In this document: piece by piece, positions 52,923 through 62,206 of the stretch
Numbering within the stretch: the first letter of the stretch is position 1
How the letters are laid out: the number at the start of each line of letters is the position of its first letter
Origin: Halobacillus_B sp963739045
GTDB lineage: Bacteria; Bacillota; Bacilli; Bacillales; Halobacillaceae
Assembly (NCBI GenBank): GCA_963739045.1
Contig: CAVTYY010000001.1
Span: 930,001 to 994,000, forward strand
DNA length: 64,000 nucleotides
Direction: 5' to 3'
Program-made: the position numbers and the translations under genes
Notes under the pieces: model-generated
Database searches by the model: none
What the model saw: the letters and a program-made list of their open reading frames with translations, nothing else
Told to the model about the DNA's origin: nothing

Positions 52923-54350
52923 ATGGCCGTAACAGTCGTCTGGTTCAGAAAGGATTTACGTTTGCAGGATCAAACTGCTCTCGCTCAAGCGGTACAAGAT
53001 GCAGAGGCAGATGACCATATCCTTCTGATCTATCACATTCACCCTGATTTAATTGACACCTTTACCGTCCGTCATGATTACTATTTCCAAACACTGCAGT
53101 CGTTTGTAAGCGATTGTGAACGCCTGGAAGCACCTGTTCACTTTCTATACGGAGAGCTGGAGCAAGCCTTTCAGCAATTAATAAATAATGAAAGCAGCAT
53201 AAAAGGGTTTTATTTTAATTATGATGAGAGCGGGTTCGGAAAGAAACGTGATGACCAGCTGGTTAACTGGCTCCATGACAAAGGAATAAACGTGTATAAG
53301 TCGCTTGACCACCACATTCATTCAGCAGGTGACATTGAAAAGAAAGACGGTGGTTATTATAAGGTGTTCACGCCTTATTTCAAACAATGGCAGAAGCTGG
53401 ACAAGCCTTTAAGGAGAAAAGTAGATCACCAGAAGCTTAAGCAGCATGCCGCTGATCACCAAGATTCCTATAAAAAAGGTAGAAATAAATATGACAGCCT
53501 GATGAAACAATGTCAGAACGACTGGGATGGGATTGGCGAACAAGCAGCTCTGGAGCGGCTGGATTGGTTTCTTGACGGAGCTATTTATGACTATGACCAT
53601 GACCGCGACTTTCCAGCCGTGGATGGGACCAGCCTAATGTCCCGTTATTTACGAACAGGTGCGATTTCGCCGAGAACCATTTACCATAGAGTGATGGAAG
53701 AAACAGCGGGAAAGGCAGGAGTGAAAGGAGCAGATACATTTATTCAGGAGATCGCGTGGCGGGATTTCTATAATATGATCTTTCATTATTATCCCAATGC
53801 GGGGGACGAGGAAATGGTAGAGAAATACCGTGAACTGCCTTGGGAATATGATGAAGATATCCTGACCTGCTGGAAAGAAGGCACGACAGGTTTTCCGCTC
53901 ATTGATGCCGCTATGCGTCAATTGAACACAACGGGATGGATGCACAACCGTCTGCGAATGGCCGTGGCATCTTTTTTGACAAAGGATTTATTAATGGACT
54001 GGCGTTTAGGGGAACGATACTTCTCGGAACGGCTCGTTGATTATGATCCAGCTTCAAACATTGGCGGCTGGCAATGGGCCGCCTCTACAGGGACAGATCC
54101 TGTGCCCTATTTCCGCGTCTTCAATCCGACAAGACAGTCGGAACGTTTTGATCCCCATGGCAGGTTTATTAAAGAATGGGTTCCTGAACTGGAAAATGTG
54201 CCCAAAAAGTATATCCATGAACCTGGAAAAATGTCTGAGGAAGTACAGCGGGAGGCAGGTTGCAGGATCGGAAAAGATTACCCTGATCCCCTGGTCGATC
54301 ATAAGGTCATGCGGAAGCAAGCCATCAGCATGTTCAAGAAAGAACGATGA
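52923..54350 (+). CDS. Deoxyribodipyrimidine photolyase
   Basis: 475-aa class I CPD photolyase family protein. The N-terminal antenna domain (VVWFRKDLRLQDQTAL) and C-terminal FAD domain are complete, the latter with TGFPLIDAAMRQL, WMHNRLRM, DYDPASNIGGWQWAASTGTD and PYFRVFNP. It repairs cyclobutane pyrimidine dimers with blue light. ATG 52923 after GAAAGGGGGCGGAGG. Single gene. A cryptochrome role is less likely given the FAD-site conservation. Confidence 0.92.
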   Translation: MAVTVVWFRKDLRLQDQTALAQAVQDAEADDHILLIYHIHPDLIDTFTVRHDYYFQTLQSFVSDCERLEAPVHFLYGELEQAFQQLINNESSIKGFYFNYDESGFGKKRDDQLVNWLHDKGINVYKSLDHHIHSAGDIEKKDGGYYKVFTPYFKQWQKLDKPLRRKVDHQKLKQHAADHQDSYKKGRNKYDSLMKQCQNDWDGIGEQAALERLDWFLDGAIYDYDHDRDFPAVDGTSLMSRYLRTGAISPRTIYHRVMEETAGKAGVKGADTFIQEIAWRDFYNMIFHYYPNAGDEEMVEKYRELPWEYDEDILTCWKEGTTGFPLIDAAMRQLNTTGWMHNRLRMAVASFLTKDLLMDWRLGERYFSERLVDYDPASNIGGWQWAASTGTDPVPYFRVFNPTRQSERFDPHGRFIKEWVPELENVPKKYIHEPGKMSEEVQREAGCRIGKDYPDPLVDHKVMRKQAISMFKKER

Positions 54351-54514
54351 TTCCCCACAGGCAGGTGCTTTTCCGTGTGCAAATCGCACTGAACGATTTT
54401 TATCAAAACTTGAAAGTTGGACGATTACCTGAAGGCGGATAGCAATAAGTGGGAATGATTTTGAAAATATGAAATAATAGAATTATTACTTTTGACCAAA
54501 TGGAGGTATGAATA

Positions 54515-55756
54515 GTGACAACACACCAGCAGCAATTAGAAAAGTATGCAGAACTTGCCTTGAAGAAAGGGGTAAATATCCAAGAAGATCAGGGACTTAT
54601 TATCAATGCTCCCATTGAATCAGCGGATCTTGTGAGAACGATTGCCGCGAAAGCCTACGGTAAAGGAGCGAAAGATGTCCATATTGAATGGGGCGACGAA
54701 GTTCTTACGTATCTTAAAATGAAGAATGCGCCCATGACAGTGCTTGAAAACTTTCCGAAATGGAAAGCAGAAGGACTAGAAAAAATGGTAGAAGACGGCT
54801 ATTCACTCATGTCCGTTTACGGGCCAAATCCTGATCTGCTGAAAGACGTAGATTCCGAACGAGTTGCCCGCGCGAATAAAGCTAGTGCCGAAGCGCTGAC
54901 GAACTATCGTGATTATATTATGAATGATAAAACTACCTGGACCATCATTGCTTACCCTCAAAAAGCTTGGGCAGAGAAGTTATTTCCTGGTGTTTCAACG
55001 GCAGAAGCCCAGGACAAATTATGGGAGCAGATCTTCCAAATTACTCGGATTGACCAGGAAGATCCAATCGAAGCTTGGAATAAGCACAATGATAAGCTTC
55101 GCCAGGCTCGTGAATTCCTAAACGAAAAACAGTACAAGCGGCTGCACTATAATGCTCCTGGTACAGAGCTGACGATCGAGCTTGTAGATAATCATATTTG
55201 GCACGGAGGTTCAGCCACTTCGGATAAAGGAATTGAATTTAATCCGAATATGCCGACGGAAGAAGTCTTTACGATGCCGCATAAATACGGAGTACAGGGA
55301 AGAGTTTCAAGCACTAAACCGTTAAATTATGGCGGCAACTTGATTGAAAACTTCACCTTAACCTTTGAAGATGGAAAGATTGTGGACTATAAGGCAGAAT
55401 CCGGAGAAGATACATTAAAGCATTTACTTGCAACGGATGAAGGAGCAAAACGATTAGGAGAAGTCGCTCTTGTGCCAAATGAATCTCCAATCTCCCAATC
55501 CGGTCATATTTTCTTCAACACCTTGTATGATGAAAATGCTTCCTGTCACTTGGCGCTGGGTAAGGCCTATCCAACCAATGTTGAAGAAGGACCTACTATG
55601 AATAAAGAGCAGATGAATGAGAACGGCGTGAATGACAGCCTTATCCATGAAGACTTTATGATGGGGTCTGCAGAGCTTGATATCGACGGAGAAACGCAGG
55701 ACGGAAGCTTTGAACCGATCTTCCGCAAAGGCTCCTGGGCCATCGAATTTGAATAA
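54515..55756 (+). CDS. Aminopeptidase, M29 family, second copy
   Basis: 413-aa paralogue of the protein at 16009-17253, alike over the full length, with the same metal ligands: MPTEEVFT, VPNESPISQSG, ASCHLALG and HEDFMMGS. The sequence differs enough that this is an old duplication or separate ancestry. GTG 54515 after TGGAGGTATG. Monocistronic, ended by a 3'-UTR module. Confidence 0.92.
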   Translation: MTTHQQQLEKYAELALKKGVNIQEDQGLIINAPIESADLVRTIAAKAYGKGAKDVHIEWGDEVLTYLKMKNAPMTVLENFPKWKAEGLEKMVEDGYSLMSVYGPNPDLLKDVDSERVARANKASAEALTNYRDYIMNDKTTWTIIAYPQKAWAEKLFPGVSTAEAQDKLWEQIFQITRIDQEDPIEAWNKHNDKLRQAREFLNEKQYKRLHYNAPGTELTIELVDNHIWHGGSATSDKGIEFNPNMPTEEVFTMPHKYGVQGRVSSTKPLNYGGNLIENFTLTFEDGKIVDYKAESGEDTLKHLLATDEGAKRLGEVALVPNESPISQSGHIFFNTLYDENASCHLALGKAYPTNVEEGPTMNKEQMNENGVNDSLIHEDFMMGSAELDIDGETQDGSFEPIFRKGSWAIEFE

Positions 55757-55822
55757 GGAAAGCAGCATAGTAAAGGGATCCCACTAGTGTTTACACCCAG
55801 TCTTATAAGAAAGGATAAAAAA

Positions 55823-55910
55823 GAGGCTGGGACAAAGGTCTTTTAGCTATTATTAAAACCGGACGGTGATGGAATGTTAACGACATTATTCCATCACCGT
55901 TCGTTTTTTA
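55823..55910 (+). terminator. 3'-UTR box plus terminator after the second M29 gene
   Basis: GAGGCTGGGACAAAGGTCTT box, then an ACCGGACGGTGATGGAATG hairpin with GTTAACG loop and T6. The GGTGATGG/CCATCACC arms show a compensated base pair compared with GATGATGG copies. Confidence 0.85.
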
Positions 55911-55929
55911 TGGGAAAAATATCTACCAT

Positions 55930-56105
55930 TCCAGGGTAGGAAATATCAGATACTTCTGCGGAAGGAAGGCATAGGTGTGACTCCGAGGAGGCACACGGGC
56001 CGCCATCGAAAAGCAGTGTGTATTACGGATCGGTCATCAAGGGTAAACCTCTGACCTTCTCTAGATAGATCGGTTTTAAATGGGGGCATTTTCTTATCTC
56101 CCATA
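55930..56105 (-). repeat. GC-rich dispersed element, subtype D, second copy
   Basis: Reverse complement of the blocks at 21546-21755: AAATGCCCCCATTTAAAACC, CAGAGGTTTACCCTTGATGA, CTGCTTTTCGATGGC, AGTCACACCTATGCCTTCC and CCGCAGAAGT. The middle part is about 30 nt shorter. Non-coding. The remaining bases to 56290 hold the promoter region of the acyltransferase gene. Confidence 0.72.
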
Positions 56106-56301
56106 GTTATTAACCATTATTCATTACAATTTCGAGACAAGCGCTGGCGAGTTTAACAGAATAATTACAGTTCTTTTAAAAAGTGATGTTTTTGCTATAT
56201 ATCTTGCTGTTTTGTGGTAAATATAGAATAAGGTTTTATCGAAGAAATTAAACAGACGTGTGTAACTTGCAAATAATAACTGCTAACAATAAAGGGTGAA
56301 G

Positions 56302-57315
56302 ATGATGAAAAGGGATGCCTTCTTTGATAATGCAAAATTACTATTAATATTCCTTGTCGTGTTTGGTCATATGATTGAACCGTTCACACATGATTCCAGA
56401 CCCATTTACACGCTCTACACTTGGATATATACGTTCCACATGCCTGCATTTATATTCCTTTCCGGCTTTTTTGCTAAAGGCGCCGGAAATAAGGATTATG
56501 TATTGAAATTAGCTCGAAAATTGATTTTACCGTATTTAATTTTCCAATTGGTTTATACAGGGTACTTTTTCATAATGGGGGACGATGGCTGGCTGAATGG
56601 TCCATTTCTGCCGCATTGGTCTCTATGGTTCCTGTTCAGCCTGTTTTGCTGGCACATTCTTTTGTATTGGTTCAAGAGAATTCCGCCAATTATGGGAATC
56701 GCCATTTCTCTTGAAATTGGCTTAGTTATTGGATATTTCAGTGATATTGGTCAATTCTTCAGCCTTTCCCGAACTTTTGTGTTTTTCCCGTTCTTCCTTG
56801 CGGGTTACTGGTTAACCAAAGAACATATGCAAAAGCTTCGTTCGGTGAGGGTGAAGGAAGCGGGCTTAGTGATGATGCTCGTAGTTGCCGGTTTAATTGC
56901 CGCTTTCCCGGATATCAGTTCCGGCTGGCTGCTTGGTTCTAAATCGTATGATGTACTGGGCACGCCTGAAATGGGCGGGATCTTCCGTCTCGTCGTTTAT
57001 GTCCTGGGAGCACTTATGACCATCAGCGTGCTTTCCTGGGTACCGAATAAACAATTCCGTGTAACAAATTTCGGAGGCAGGACGCTATATGTGTACTTGC
57101 TGCATGGATTCTTTATTCAATTCTTCAGACACGAAGACCTTTTTAAAGTGGATAACATTTTGGACTTGCTAGGCTTAGCTATGATGTCTGCCGCCATTGT
57201 ATTGCTGCTATCAACCAACCCAATACGAACGCTGACCCAGCCGGTTATTGAAGTAAGAACAAATCGTATTCAAAACTGGTGGTCTAGGCTGACAAATAAA
57301 CAATCTTCTGCATGA
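56302..57315 (+). CDS. Membrane acyltransferase family protein
   Basis: About 338-aa polytopic protein of the acyltransferase-3/fucose 4-O-acetylase type with about ten helices. FFDNAKLLLIFLVVFGHMIEPF near the start carries the conserved histidine, and the region FHMPAFIFLSGFFAKG follows. It probably acetylates a cell-surface glycan, acceptor unknown. ATG 56302, or 56305, both after AAAGGGTGA; GTG 56296 lies within the ribosome site. Confidence 0.82.
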   Translation: MMKRDAFFDNAKLLLIFLVVFGHMIEPFTHDSRPIYTLYTWIYTFHMPAFIFLSGFFAKGAGNKDYVLKLARKLILPYLIFQLVYTGYFFIMGDDGWLNGPFLPHWSLWFLFSLFCWHILLYWFKRIPPIMGIAISLEIGLVIGYFSDIGQFFSLSRTFVFFPFFLAGYWLTKEHMQKLRSVRVKEAGLVMMLVVAGLIAAFPDISSGWLLGSKSYDVLGTPEMGGIFRLVVYVLGALMTISVLSWVPNKQFRVTNFGGRTLYVYLLHGFFIQFFRHEDLFKVDNILDLLGLAMMSAAIVLLLSTNPIRTLTQPVIEVRTNRIQNWWSRLTNKQSSA

Positions 57316-57363
57316 TTATTAGCAAAACCAGAAAGACCCTGCGACAATAGAATTTTATTTACC

Positions 57364-57406
57364 AGAAAACCCGAACCATTAGATTTATATTGGTTCGGGT
57401 TTTTTG
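57364..57406. terminator. Terminator after the acyltransferase gene (ACCCGAACCA type)
   Basis: AGAAAACCCGAACCA pairs with TGGTTCGGGTTTTTT. Third copy of the hairpin seen at 30684 and 40154. Confidence 0.88.
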
Positions 57407-57408
57407 TG

Positions 57409-57870
57409 TTCATAAGCAATCCCATTCTGTGGCATAAACCGCCACGACATGGTTTTGCTTATGCATGTCGCAGCTGCCAAGGCACTTTCGCTTTTGTCAC
57501 ATCCAGCTGCAGTCGCCTAGCCGCGCGGTGTCATAAGCAATCACATTCTGTGGGAAAGACCGCCCGTCATGGTTTTGCTATGCATAGTCGCGGCGGATCT
57601 AAGCGCTCCTCTCCGCTTTTGAACATCCAGCTGCAGCGCCCAGCCCCTCGAGGTCATAAGTCAATCGCCTGCGGGGAGGAAGAACGCTCCCCTCCGCCGC
57701 TTGTCTTATGCATGTCGGGTCTCCCAGGGCGCTTACGCTTTTGAATCATCCAGCTGCGAGTCGCAGATCCACGCGGTTCTAAGCCATCAACTTCCAGAGG
57801 GGAGAAGTTCACCCCTCTTGCAGCCGCTGACTTAGCCCGGAGGATCTAAACGCTCCTCTCCGCTTTTGAT
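57409..57870. repeat. Second tandem array of ~124-nt modules
   Basis: Units start with CATCCAGCTG at 57500, 57624 and 57747 (lengths 124, 123 and 124), preceded by a partial unit (57409-57499). Each ends in a CGCTTTTG-type tail. Central hairpins differ in sequence but still pair: CATAAGCAA with its complement, CATAAG with a GGGGAG/CTCCCC inner stem, and CTAAGCC-type with AGGGG/CCCCT. The last unit closely matches units 1 and 3 at 6881-7254. Confidence 0.85.
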
Positions 57871-57935
57871 TGAAGGCATGGATTATTTTGGTTTGGTGAA
57901 CAATAGAAAGTAACTGATTAAGGAGGCATATGTTC

Positions 57936-58595
57936 ATGAGTAAAAAAATACTGATGATTGTTACGAATACGAAGCAAATGGATGAAAAGCATGAAACGGG
58001 ATTATGGCTGCAGGAATTTGTGGAACCTTCTATGGAGTTTAAGCAAGCGGGTTTTGAAATTACGGCAGCTAGTATTAAAGGAGGGAAAATTCCGATTGAT
58101 CCGCATAGTTACAGTAATGACCTGCCTGATGTATGGGATGGCGTCATGGAGCCCCTTAGAGATACGGTCCCGCTGGAGCAAATTAAGCCTGCGGAGTTTG
58201 ATGCTGTTTTCCTTTCAGGCGGACATGGCACGATGTTTGATTTTCCGGAAAACCAGGAGCTCAGAAAGGTTCTGGAACATTTTGTCGAAGAAAAGAAAAC
58301 CATTAGTGCAGTCTGTCACGGGTCTGCAGGATTTATAGGAGTTAAAGATAAGAACGGGAAGTCTATGGTGGGTGGAGTTAAGATCACTGGATTTACGAAT
58401 GAGGAAGAAGCAGAAGCAAAAGTAGAGGAGCTTCTGCCTTTTAAACTGGAAGATAAGCTGCGTGAAGAGGGGGCAGAGTTTATCGTTTCTGGAATTTCTC
58501 AGGATCATGTGGAAGTGGATGGAAACTTTGTAACTGGACAAAACCCTCAATCCAGCTTAAGTACGGCTCAAGCTGTCATCAGACAGCTGCAATAG
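57936..58595 (+). CDS. DJ-1/PfpI family protein (class I glutamine amidotransferase-like)
   Basis: 219-aa Hsp31/HchA-like protein. The nucleophilic elbow is AVCHGSAG (Cys127), and the nearby glutamate belongs to the EFKQAGFEITAAS region typical of this branch. Members act as glyoxalase III, deglycase or chaperone. Start: ATG 57936, nine bases after AAGGAGG; an ATG six bases earlier is too close. Ended by a 3'-UTR module. Confidence 0.88.
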   Translation: MSKKILMIVTNTKQMDEKHETGLWLQEFVEPSMEFKQAGFEITAASIKGGKIPIDPHSYSNDLPDVWDGVMEPLRDTVPLEQIKPAEFDAVFLSGGHGTMFDFPENQELRKVLEHFVEEKKTISAVCHGSAGFIGVKDKNGKSMVGGVKITGFTNEEEAEAKVEELLPFKLEDKLREEGAEFIVSGISQDHVEVDGNFVTGQNPQSSLSTAQAVIRQLQ

Positions 58596-58638
58596 GAATG
58601 TAAAGGCGGGAAATACAAGGATGGGTGATTAATAGAAG

Positions 58639-58723
58639 CGGCAGGGACAGAAGTCTTTTTCCATTATAAATGCGAACGATGATGAAATGTTAACAACATT
58701 ATTCCATCATCGTTCGCATTTTT
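58639..58723 (+). terminator. 3'-UTR box plus terminator after the DJ-1/PfpI gene
   Basis: CGGCAGGGACAGAAGTCTTT box, then an AAATGCGAACGATGATG hairpin with GTTAACA loop and T5. TGCG/CGCA replaces TCCG/CGGA of other copies, a compensated change. Confidence 0.87.
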
Positions 58724-58785
58724 CTGGGGGGTGAATTCCTGCTCTCCAGTTTTAGTTGCCCTAAACTTATCCTAAAAAGTTTAAA

Positions 58786-60141
58786 TTAGAACAAAAAGTG
58801 AGCGGCTAGTGCAATAACTGGCAGGGTAATAATTGTTCTTTGCAGGAAGATAATAAATAGTTCCAGCAGATTCACAGGGACTTTGGAGCCTAATATTAAT
58901 CCACCGACTTCAGACATATAAATTAACTGTGTGACGGATAGACTGGCAATAATAAACCGAGTCATTTCACTGTCAATGGAAGATCCGAGGATAGCGGGAA
59001 GAAACATATCGGCAAAGCCGACGAGTATGGTTTCTGACGCTGCCTGGGCTTCAGGAATGTGCAGAAGTTCAAGGAATGGAATAAACGGAACTCCCAGCCA
59101 CTGGAAGAATGGGGTAGAGTTAGCAATCACAAGAGCAACAGTTCCAAGCGCCATGACAATTGGGGCTACTCCCATCCACATGTCCAGGATATTCTGAGCA
59201 CCCTGCTTGAAGAAATCCCCAGCACCGCTGGCTTTACTTCCGCGGTCAACAGCTTGCTGATAGCCATACGTGAACACGTTATGCTGGTCAGGAATGCTTT
59301 CATCAATCTCATCTGATTCCTCTGTTACATAAGTATCGGCTTTTCTTGAAAGCGGTGGAATTCGGGGCATGATTAAGGCAGCCACGAATCCGGCTAATGC
59401 TACGGTTAGATAAAACGGGATAAACATGGAAGAAAGACCGACTTTATTAATAACGACTAAACTAAAGGTGATCGATACGACAGAGAATGTCGTCCCAATG
59501 ACGGCAGCTTCCCGTTTTGTATAATACCCTTCTTCATACTGTTTACTTGTCAGCAGGACCCCGATCGTTCCGTCTCCCAGCCATGAAGCTAAGGAGTCAA
59601 TCGAAGAACGTCCCGGAAGTTTAAACAGCGGACGCATAAACTTGGTTAATAGAACTCCGAATAGTTCCAATAAACCATAATTTAATAGCAGCGGTAAAAA
59701 TAACCCAGCGAATAGAAAGACGGCAAATAATACATGTAAGAGATCGTTTAATAACAAGCCGCCATTGTCGTCAGAAATAATCGCATCGGGTCCAATTTGG
59801 AAGTAGACCATAATGGCAAAAATCATTCCGAAAACGCGGGTGATTACCCATACAATGGGTACGTCAAATAATGATTGAAAGAACGGAAGGTTTTTAAGCT
59901 TTTCCCGTTTCATGCCTTTCACTACTAAGGTGCAGATAGCAGTAATAGAAATGATGAGCATCATAATAAATGATAATTGATGTTCGAGCCATTTCTCGAC
60001 CCAGCCTGCTAAAATAGCAATTGGAATCGTTACTGAATCTTCCTTGGGATCATAAATAGGCACCATAAATAAAATAATCCCTAAAAGGGACGGAATAATA
60101 AACCGTAAATGAGAAGAAAGCTTATACTGCTTTGCTTCCAT
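58786..60141 (-). CDS. YjiH family membrane protein with Gate domain
   Basis: 451-aa polytopic protein with about ten helices and a nucleoside-recognition (Gate) domain, including the region SSIDSLASWLGDGTIGVLLTSKQYEEGYYTKREA. Transport substrate unknown; members lie near amino acid or purine genes elsewhere. A polar loop (about 265-300) separates two halves. ATG 60141 after CAGGAGCGATGCC. Single minus-strand gene with a hairpin upstream of the repeats beyond it. Confidence 0.83.
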   Translation of the reverse strand: MEAKQYKLSSHLRFIIPSLLGIILFMVPIYDPKEDSVTIPIAILAGWVEKWLEHQLSFIMMLIISITAICTLVVKGMKREKLKNLPFFQSLFDVPIVWVITRVFGMIFAIMVYFQIGPDAIISDDNGGLLLNDLLHVLFAVFLFAGLFLPLLLNYGLLELFGVLLTKFMRPLFKLPGRSSIDSLASWLGDGTIGVLLTSKQYEEGYYTKREAAVIGTTFSVVSITFSLVVINKVGLSSMFIPFYLTVALAGFVAALIMPRIPPLSRKADTYVTEESDEIDESIPDQHNVFTYGYQQAVDRGSKASGAGDFFKQGAQNILDMWMGVAPIVMALGTVALVIANSTPFFQWLGVPFIPFLELLHIPEAQAASETILVGFADMFLPAILGSSIDSEMTRFIIASLSVTQLIYMSEVGGLILGSKVPVNLLELFIIFLQRTIITLPVIALAAHFLF

Positions 60142-60317
60142 GGGGCATCGCTCCTGACTGAATAATAATTTTTTAATCTATGAATACGGTAAGAATAAAT
60201 ATGCAACATTGTACATTTTAATACGACTCTACTAAAAAGCCAAGAAAAATTTTGTTCCATTTCCTTCTAATTCGACTTTTTTGTATAAATTCCTTGGAAA
60301 AAAGTGAGACTGATTAA

Positions 60318-60362
60318 AAAGAACCAGCCAAACCATTTAAAATGGCAGGCTGGTTCTTAGAA
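60318..60362. terminator. Terminator-like hairpin upstream of the yjiH-like gene
   Basis: AGAACCAGCC (60320-60329) pairs with GGCTGGTTCT (60348-60357), with inner CCATT/AATGG. The minus strand ends in TTTTT. It lies upstream of the yjiH-like gene, so on that strand it would stop read-through from the repeat region. Confidence 0.65.
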
Positions 60363-60433
60363 GCACTATTTGGTTCCTGTATTTCAGATATTTAACATAT
60401 CTTCTGGATATTTGCAGGATTGCTGAAGACTCT

Positions 60434-60604
60434 ATTTCGAGATGTTTGTTGAGATTGTAGGGGCTGCGGGGAACGACTCGCTTTCCGCGGGCGCGCGATG
60501 AGCCTCCTCGAGCTGTTCGCTCTGTGGGGTCTCATCCTGCACTCTCCTCCCGCAGGAGTCTCCCCGTTCCCCTCCGCCCCTTGCTGTATTACTGCTCTCG
60601 AAAT
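60434..60604 (+). repeat. ~171-nt TIR repeat element, intact
   Basis: The ends are ATTTCGAGA (60434-60442) and TCTCGAAAT (60596-60604). It contains GGGGAACGACTCGCTTTCCG as one block, that is, the empty site for the insertion seen at 13267-13388. Otherwise nearly identical to the interrupted copy at 13220-13509. High GC and many short inverted repeats. Confidence 0.85.
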
Positions 60605-60856
60605 CTAAACCTCATCCTCGAGTATAGAGGTTTTGGTACTGAAATTCCGTTTAAAGTCCAGTCGCAGATTATAAGGATACATTGATTTGTAATAAGTGTC
60701 TGTTCATCCAGATGTAGAAAGGTAGTGTGGGGAATGTGCAAAGTTTTTTCCATCGCTTGCTATTAAAGCAGAAAACCAAGTTCCTATATTAGACTAATTA
60801 TAACTACATGGTCTGTATTTTTGTATCTGTTTTAGCTAATTTTTCCCGAATTTAAG

Positions 60857-61149
60857 TTTTCCGTTCTCCCAATAATCATAAAGAGGTCCGGGAAATTGCG
60901 AGACTCCTGTGGGATGTACATGATAGGTGAGATCCCGGAAGGCAAAGCCTGAGGAAGCTCACCACATGCCCACGGAAAGTGCTCAAATGCGGAATCGCCC
61001 GGGTAGACACGACTCGCATAAGCAGGAACATCAAAAGGGATGTGATCTTTCATTCCGTTGATGTTCCTGCTTATGACGCGAGTGTCTGGGCGATGCAGCT
61101 GGCCGAGTGATTTCCCGGACCTCTAAACTCTATCTAACATAACGGAAAC
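60857..61149 (-). repeat. ~169-nt TIR element interrupted by a 124-nt module
   Basis: Begins TTTTCCGTT and ends AACGGAAAC. Taking out 60980-61103 leaves 169 nt matching 13721-13889 (GAGGTCCGGGAAAT ... ATTTCCCGGACCTC, AGATCCCGGAAGGCAAAGCC). The remaining part of the gap to the fructosamine kinase gene shows no gene. Confidence 0.83.
60980..61103 (-). repeat. Single 124-nt module inserted in the TIR element
   Basis: Read on the minus strand it starts GCCAGCTGCATCGCCCAGAC and ends CCGCATTTGAGCA. It is almost identical to the tandem unit at 7005-7129 (ACTCGCGTCATAAGCAGGAA, CATCCCTTTTGATGTTCCTG). It separates ACTCG from CTTTCC of the host element, the same point and relative orientation as the insertion at 13267-13388. 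Confidence 0.83.
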
Positions 61150-61261
61150 GGAAATCTTCAAAACATTTCGAAACTGAGTCTTTAACAAAATTGGGAGCTT
61201 TACTTGAATCCCGAAATTATCATTTAATAATCTATCTACAGGAATATTTTCCAGTCAGATC

Positions 61262-62131
61262 TCACCCTACATAACGAGCAAGAATACGATCAACCGACGG
61301 GCCGTACGTTTCCCCAAACAAGTTTAAATGAACAAGCAAATAAAAGAGCTGATACAAAGGCTGCGTCTCATCATAATTGTCAGGAAGAGGAGACGTTTCC
61401 TGATACGCCTTATAAAAAGGATCCGGAAAGCCTCCAAATAGTTCCGTAAAGGCAAGTTCGAATGCAGGATCCCCGTAAACAATAGACGGATCAATCAAAA
61501 AGGGCTCACCACCACTGCCAGCCATCCAATTTCCGCCCCATAAATCACCATGAAGGAGAGAGGCAGACGGCTTCTCGGGAATCCAACGCTCTAATAGAGT
61601 GATCAGCTGATCAAGGCGCTGGTGTCTGTTCGGATCAAGACGATTCTTCTGAACAGCCAGTTCCATTTGCGGTCGTAACCGATAATTTCTATAGTACTCT
61701 GTCCATGTATCACACCATTCATTTTCCTGAGGAATTGTCCCGACAAAAGTCGACTGGTTAAGCCCGTAAGCAGAAGCCTCATACTGGTGCATTTGAGCAA
61801 GCCTGGTACCTAGCATTTCAGGAGTGTTCGCTTGTTTTTCTCCGTTTATCCAGTCCATTATAAGAATTCCGGGGGCTCCCTTTTCGGGTTCATCATAATA
61901 ATGCACAGCGGGTACGCTTATGGTATCTGTCTGCCTGATTAACTCCAGTCCATCAGCTTCCGCCTTGAAAAAGTGGGGAGGAACATTCTGATTTCCTTTC
62001 ATAAAATAATCTTTCGCCTCTGTTTTGACATAAAACGCTTGATTTATATCCCCGCCGCTTACCTGGCGGATCTCGCTGATCGAAGAGTGGTCTCCTATTT
62101 GATGTAATCCTTGTTGAATAATATCCTTCAT
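61262..62131 (-). CDS. Fructosamine kinase family protein
   Basis: 289-aa aminoglycoside phosphotransferase-fold kinase of the fructosamine-3-kinase group. The N-terminal SGGDINQAFYV nucleotide loop and HGDLWGGNW (catalytic Asp196) with following FLIDPS are present. It phosphorylates ketosamines on glycated protein or small amines (family knowledge). ATG 62131 after AAAGGAGG. Preceded on its strand by the terminator of a GNAT gene. Confidence 0.87.
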   Translation of the reverse strand: MKDIIQQGLHQIGDHSSISEIRQVSGGDINQAFYVKTEAKDYFMKGNQNVPPHFFKAEADGLELIRQTDTISVPAVHYYDEPEKGAPGILIMDWINGEKQANTPEMLGTRLAQMHQYEASAYGLNQSTFVGTIPQENEWCDTWTEYYRNYRLRPQMELAVQKNRLDPNRHQRLDQLITLLERWIPEKPSASLLHGDLWGGNWMAGSGGEPFLIDPSIVYGDPAFELAFTELFGGFPDPFYKAYQETSPLPDNYDETQPLYQLFYLLVHLNLFGETYGPSVDRILARYVG

Positions 62132-62173
62132 AATTGCCTCCTTTAGAATGGCCGGATTTCTTTGTAAAAAAAA

Positions 62174-62198
62174 GAGCCGTCAGGAAATTGAACGACTC
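62174..62198 (-). terminator. Terminator after the minus-strand GNAT gene
   Basis: On the minus strand GAGTCGT pairs with ACGGCTC (one G-U), followed by a run of eight T. Confidence 0.75.
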
Positions 62199-62206
62199 CG
62201 TCCTGT

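Noticed and set aside
57406..57744. Open frame of about 112 codons in the second module array
   Set aside because: Repeat-derived, composition unlike neighbouring proteins, no ribosome site.
60832..61053. Minus-strand frame of 73 codons
   Set aside because: Lies in the interrupted TIR element.
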